From positions 1 through 7,026 of the forward strand of contig JANXRR010000571.1 of the NCBI GenBank assembly GCA_025356795.1: a DNA stretch of 7,026 nucleotides, read 5' to 3'. The notes under the pieces were generated by a model that was not told where the DNA came from, did not search any database, and saw only the letters and a list, made by a program, of their open reading frames with translations. This DNA comes from Bacteroidia bacterium (lineage in GTDB: Bacteria; Bacteroidota; Bacteroidia; Cytophagales; Cyclobacteriaceae). This document shows positions 6,084-7,026 of this stretch, one piece after another. Each line of letters opens with the position of its first letter. Position 1 is the stretch's first letter. The position numbers and the translations under genes were made by a program.

Positions 6084-6122
6084 AAACGGAGGGAACCAAA
6101 TCTAGGTTCCCTCTTCGTTTTT
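6084..6122 (+). terminator. Intrinsic terminator after rpsO
   Basis: A perfect 9-bp stem, GAGGGAACC (6089-6097) with GGTTCCCTC (6105-6113), closes a 7-base loop. An outer helix AAACG/CGTTT extends it past a two-base bulge (TT, 6114-6115), and a T-run ends at 6122. It begins 13 bases after the rpsO stop codon. Readthrough may still feed pnp, which has no clear promoter of its own. Confidence 0.9.
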
Positions 6123-6132
6123 ACACCTTATC

Positions 6133-6155
6133 AAACGGCCTCTTAAGGTTTGTTT
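6133..6155 (+). promoter_or_regulatory. Hairpin in the pnp leader
   Basis: AAAC-GG-CCT (6133-6141), loop CTTA, then AGG-TTT-GTTT (6146-6155): seven Watson-Crick pairs, two possible G-U pairs and one bulged T. It ends 10 bases before the pnp ATG. It may be a leader structure acting on pnp expression or a weak second terminator, since AAACTTTT follows. Confidence 0.4.
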
Positions 6156-6165
6156 AAACTTTTAC

Positions 6166-7026
6166 ATGATGAATAAAATAATTAAAAAGAGCTGCTTCCT
6201 ACCTGATGGCAGAGAGATAACCATTGAGACTGGCAAACTGGCCACTCAAGCGGATGGATCAGTAGTGCTAAGAATGGGCAATACCATGTTACTCGCCACT
6301 GTTGTTGCCAATGTTGACGCTAAAGAAGGAACTGATTTCCTTCCATTGTCTGTAGATTACCAAGAAAAATTTGCTTCGACAGGAAGAATTCCTGGAGGGT
6401 TTTTAAGAAGAGAAGGTAAATTGTCAGACTATGAAGTACTAATCAGCAGATTGATTGATAGAGCTATTAGGCCTTTATTTCCAGATGATTATCATGCTGA
6501 TACACAAGTTGGGATTCAACTGATATCAGGTGACGAAAATGCGTTGCCCGATGCTCTTGCAGCATTTGCTGCTTCAGCCGCTTTATCAGTTTCGGATATC
6601 CCATTTCAAGGACCAATTTCTGAAGTAAGAGTGGTTCGTGTGGATGGTAAATTTATAGTCAACCCAACTTTAGAATTAAAAGAAAAAGCTGACCTGGATT
6701 TGATTGTGGCCGCATCCATTGAAAACATTTTAATGGTTGAAGGGGAAGCCAAGGAAGTAAGTGAGGAGGATATGTTGGAGGCATTGAAAATTGCGCATGA
6801 AGCAATTATTGTTCAATGTAAAGTTCAAATTGAACTAACTGAAGCTACCGGTAAAACTATAAAAAGAGCTTACAATCATGAGGTAAAGGACGAAGAGTTT
6901 AAAAAAGAACTTCACCGGTTGCTTTATGACAAGGTTTACGAATCAGCACGGTTACAAATAGCAAACAAGAAAGTGAGAGGAGAGAACCAAATCGACGAAA
7001 GTTTGACTGCTTTTTTCTCACTAACC
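6166..7026 (+). CDS. pnp: Polynucleotide phosphorylase (N-terminal part, cut by window edge)
   Basis: A 3'-to-5' phosphorolytic exoribonuclease that releases nucleoside diphosphates and acts in mRNA decay and RNA quality control, in the cytoplasm as a trimer. The frame runs open for 287 codons to the window end; full proteins are about 700 residues. Visible parts are the first RNase PH-like domain (about 5-145), with GGFLRREG (77-84) and [12 protein letters not shown] (95-106), the family's RNA/phosphate-contact blocks, then [16 protein letters not shown] (125-140). The region from about 170 matches the helical linker domain, with [17 protein letters not shown] as its typical start. The second RNase PH, KH and S1 domains lie beyond the window. 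Two ATG codons stand in tandem (6166 and 6169) and either could start translation, giving MMNKIIKK or MNKIIKK. The leader contains the rpsO terminator and a second hairpin. A clear TAnnTTTG promoter is missing, so expression by readthrough from rpsO is likely. Confidence 0.97.
   Translation, partial: MMNKIIKKSCFLPDGREITIETGKLATQADGSVVLRMGNTMLLATVVANVDAKEGTDFLPLSVDYQEKFASTGRIPGGFLRREGKLSDYEVLISRLIDRAIRPLFPDDYHADTQVGIQLISGDENALPDALAAFAASAALSVSDIPFQGPISEVRVVRVDGKFIVNPTLELKEKADLDLIVAASIENILMVEGEAKEVSEEDMLEALKIAHEAIIVQCKVQIELTEATGKTIKRAYNHEVKDEEFKKELHRLLYDKVYESARLQIANKKVRGENQIDESLTAFFSLT

Noticed and set aside
1..7026. Mobile elements, CRISPR arrays, defence or biosynthetic cassettes.
   Set aside because: No transposase, integrase, long terminal repeats or regularly spaced repeats are present, and every long frame is a housekeeping or envelope gene.

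Overview
The window looks like chromosomal housekeeping DNA from a Bacteroidota bacterium, probably Cytophagales-like; the family is a guess. The evidence is: AT-rich intergenic DNA; start codons without Shine-Dalgarno sequences but with A-rich leaders; several exact copies of the Bacteroidota -7 promoter element TAnnTTTG; a small START-like protein of a type common in that phylum; a long LptF/LptG-type permease; and an S15 with the Bacteroidota-type central loop. I see no mobile element, CRISPR array, phage gene or defence cassette.

Left part (1-3866, all minus strand). Reading in the direction of transcription, the genes are a START-like protein (3866-3468), pgi (3266-1614), pfkA (1544-561) and a ROK-family sugar kinase, probably glucokinase (551 to beyond the window edge). 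The last three form an upper-glycolysis cluster: glucose to glucose-6-P (ROK kinase), to fructose-6-P (Pgi), to fructose-1,6-bisP (PfkA). The pfkA-kinase gap is 9 bp. The 69-bp pgi-pfkA gap holds a very good promoter match (TTG-N19-TATTTTTG), so pfkA and the kinase may also be transcribed apart from pgi.

Middle (3867-4160). An intergenic stretch separates the minus-strand genes from the plus-strand ones. It carries an elongator-type tRNA-Met(CAU) behind a TAAATTTG element, an imperfect stem-loop just after the tRNA, and a 10-bp sequence repeated at 11-bp spacing just before the next start codon.

Right part (4161-7026, plus strand). A 525-residue LptF/LptG-family permease (lipopolysaccharide export) is followed by rpsO (ribosomal protein S15), then pnp (polynucleotide phosphorylase, cut by the window edge). 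The rpsO promoter overlaps the last codon of the permease gene. A strong intrinsic terminator and a second hairpin lie between rpsO and pnp.

No new biological system was found. The points most worth a second look are the internal pfkA promoter with overlapping dyad and repeats, the rpsO promoter inside the permease gene, the rpsO-pnp leader hairpins, the large extra helical region of the permease, and the altered rRNA-contact loop of S15.
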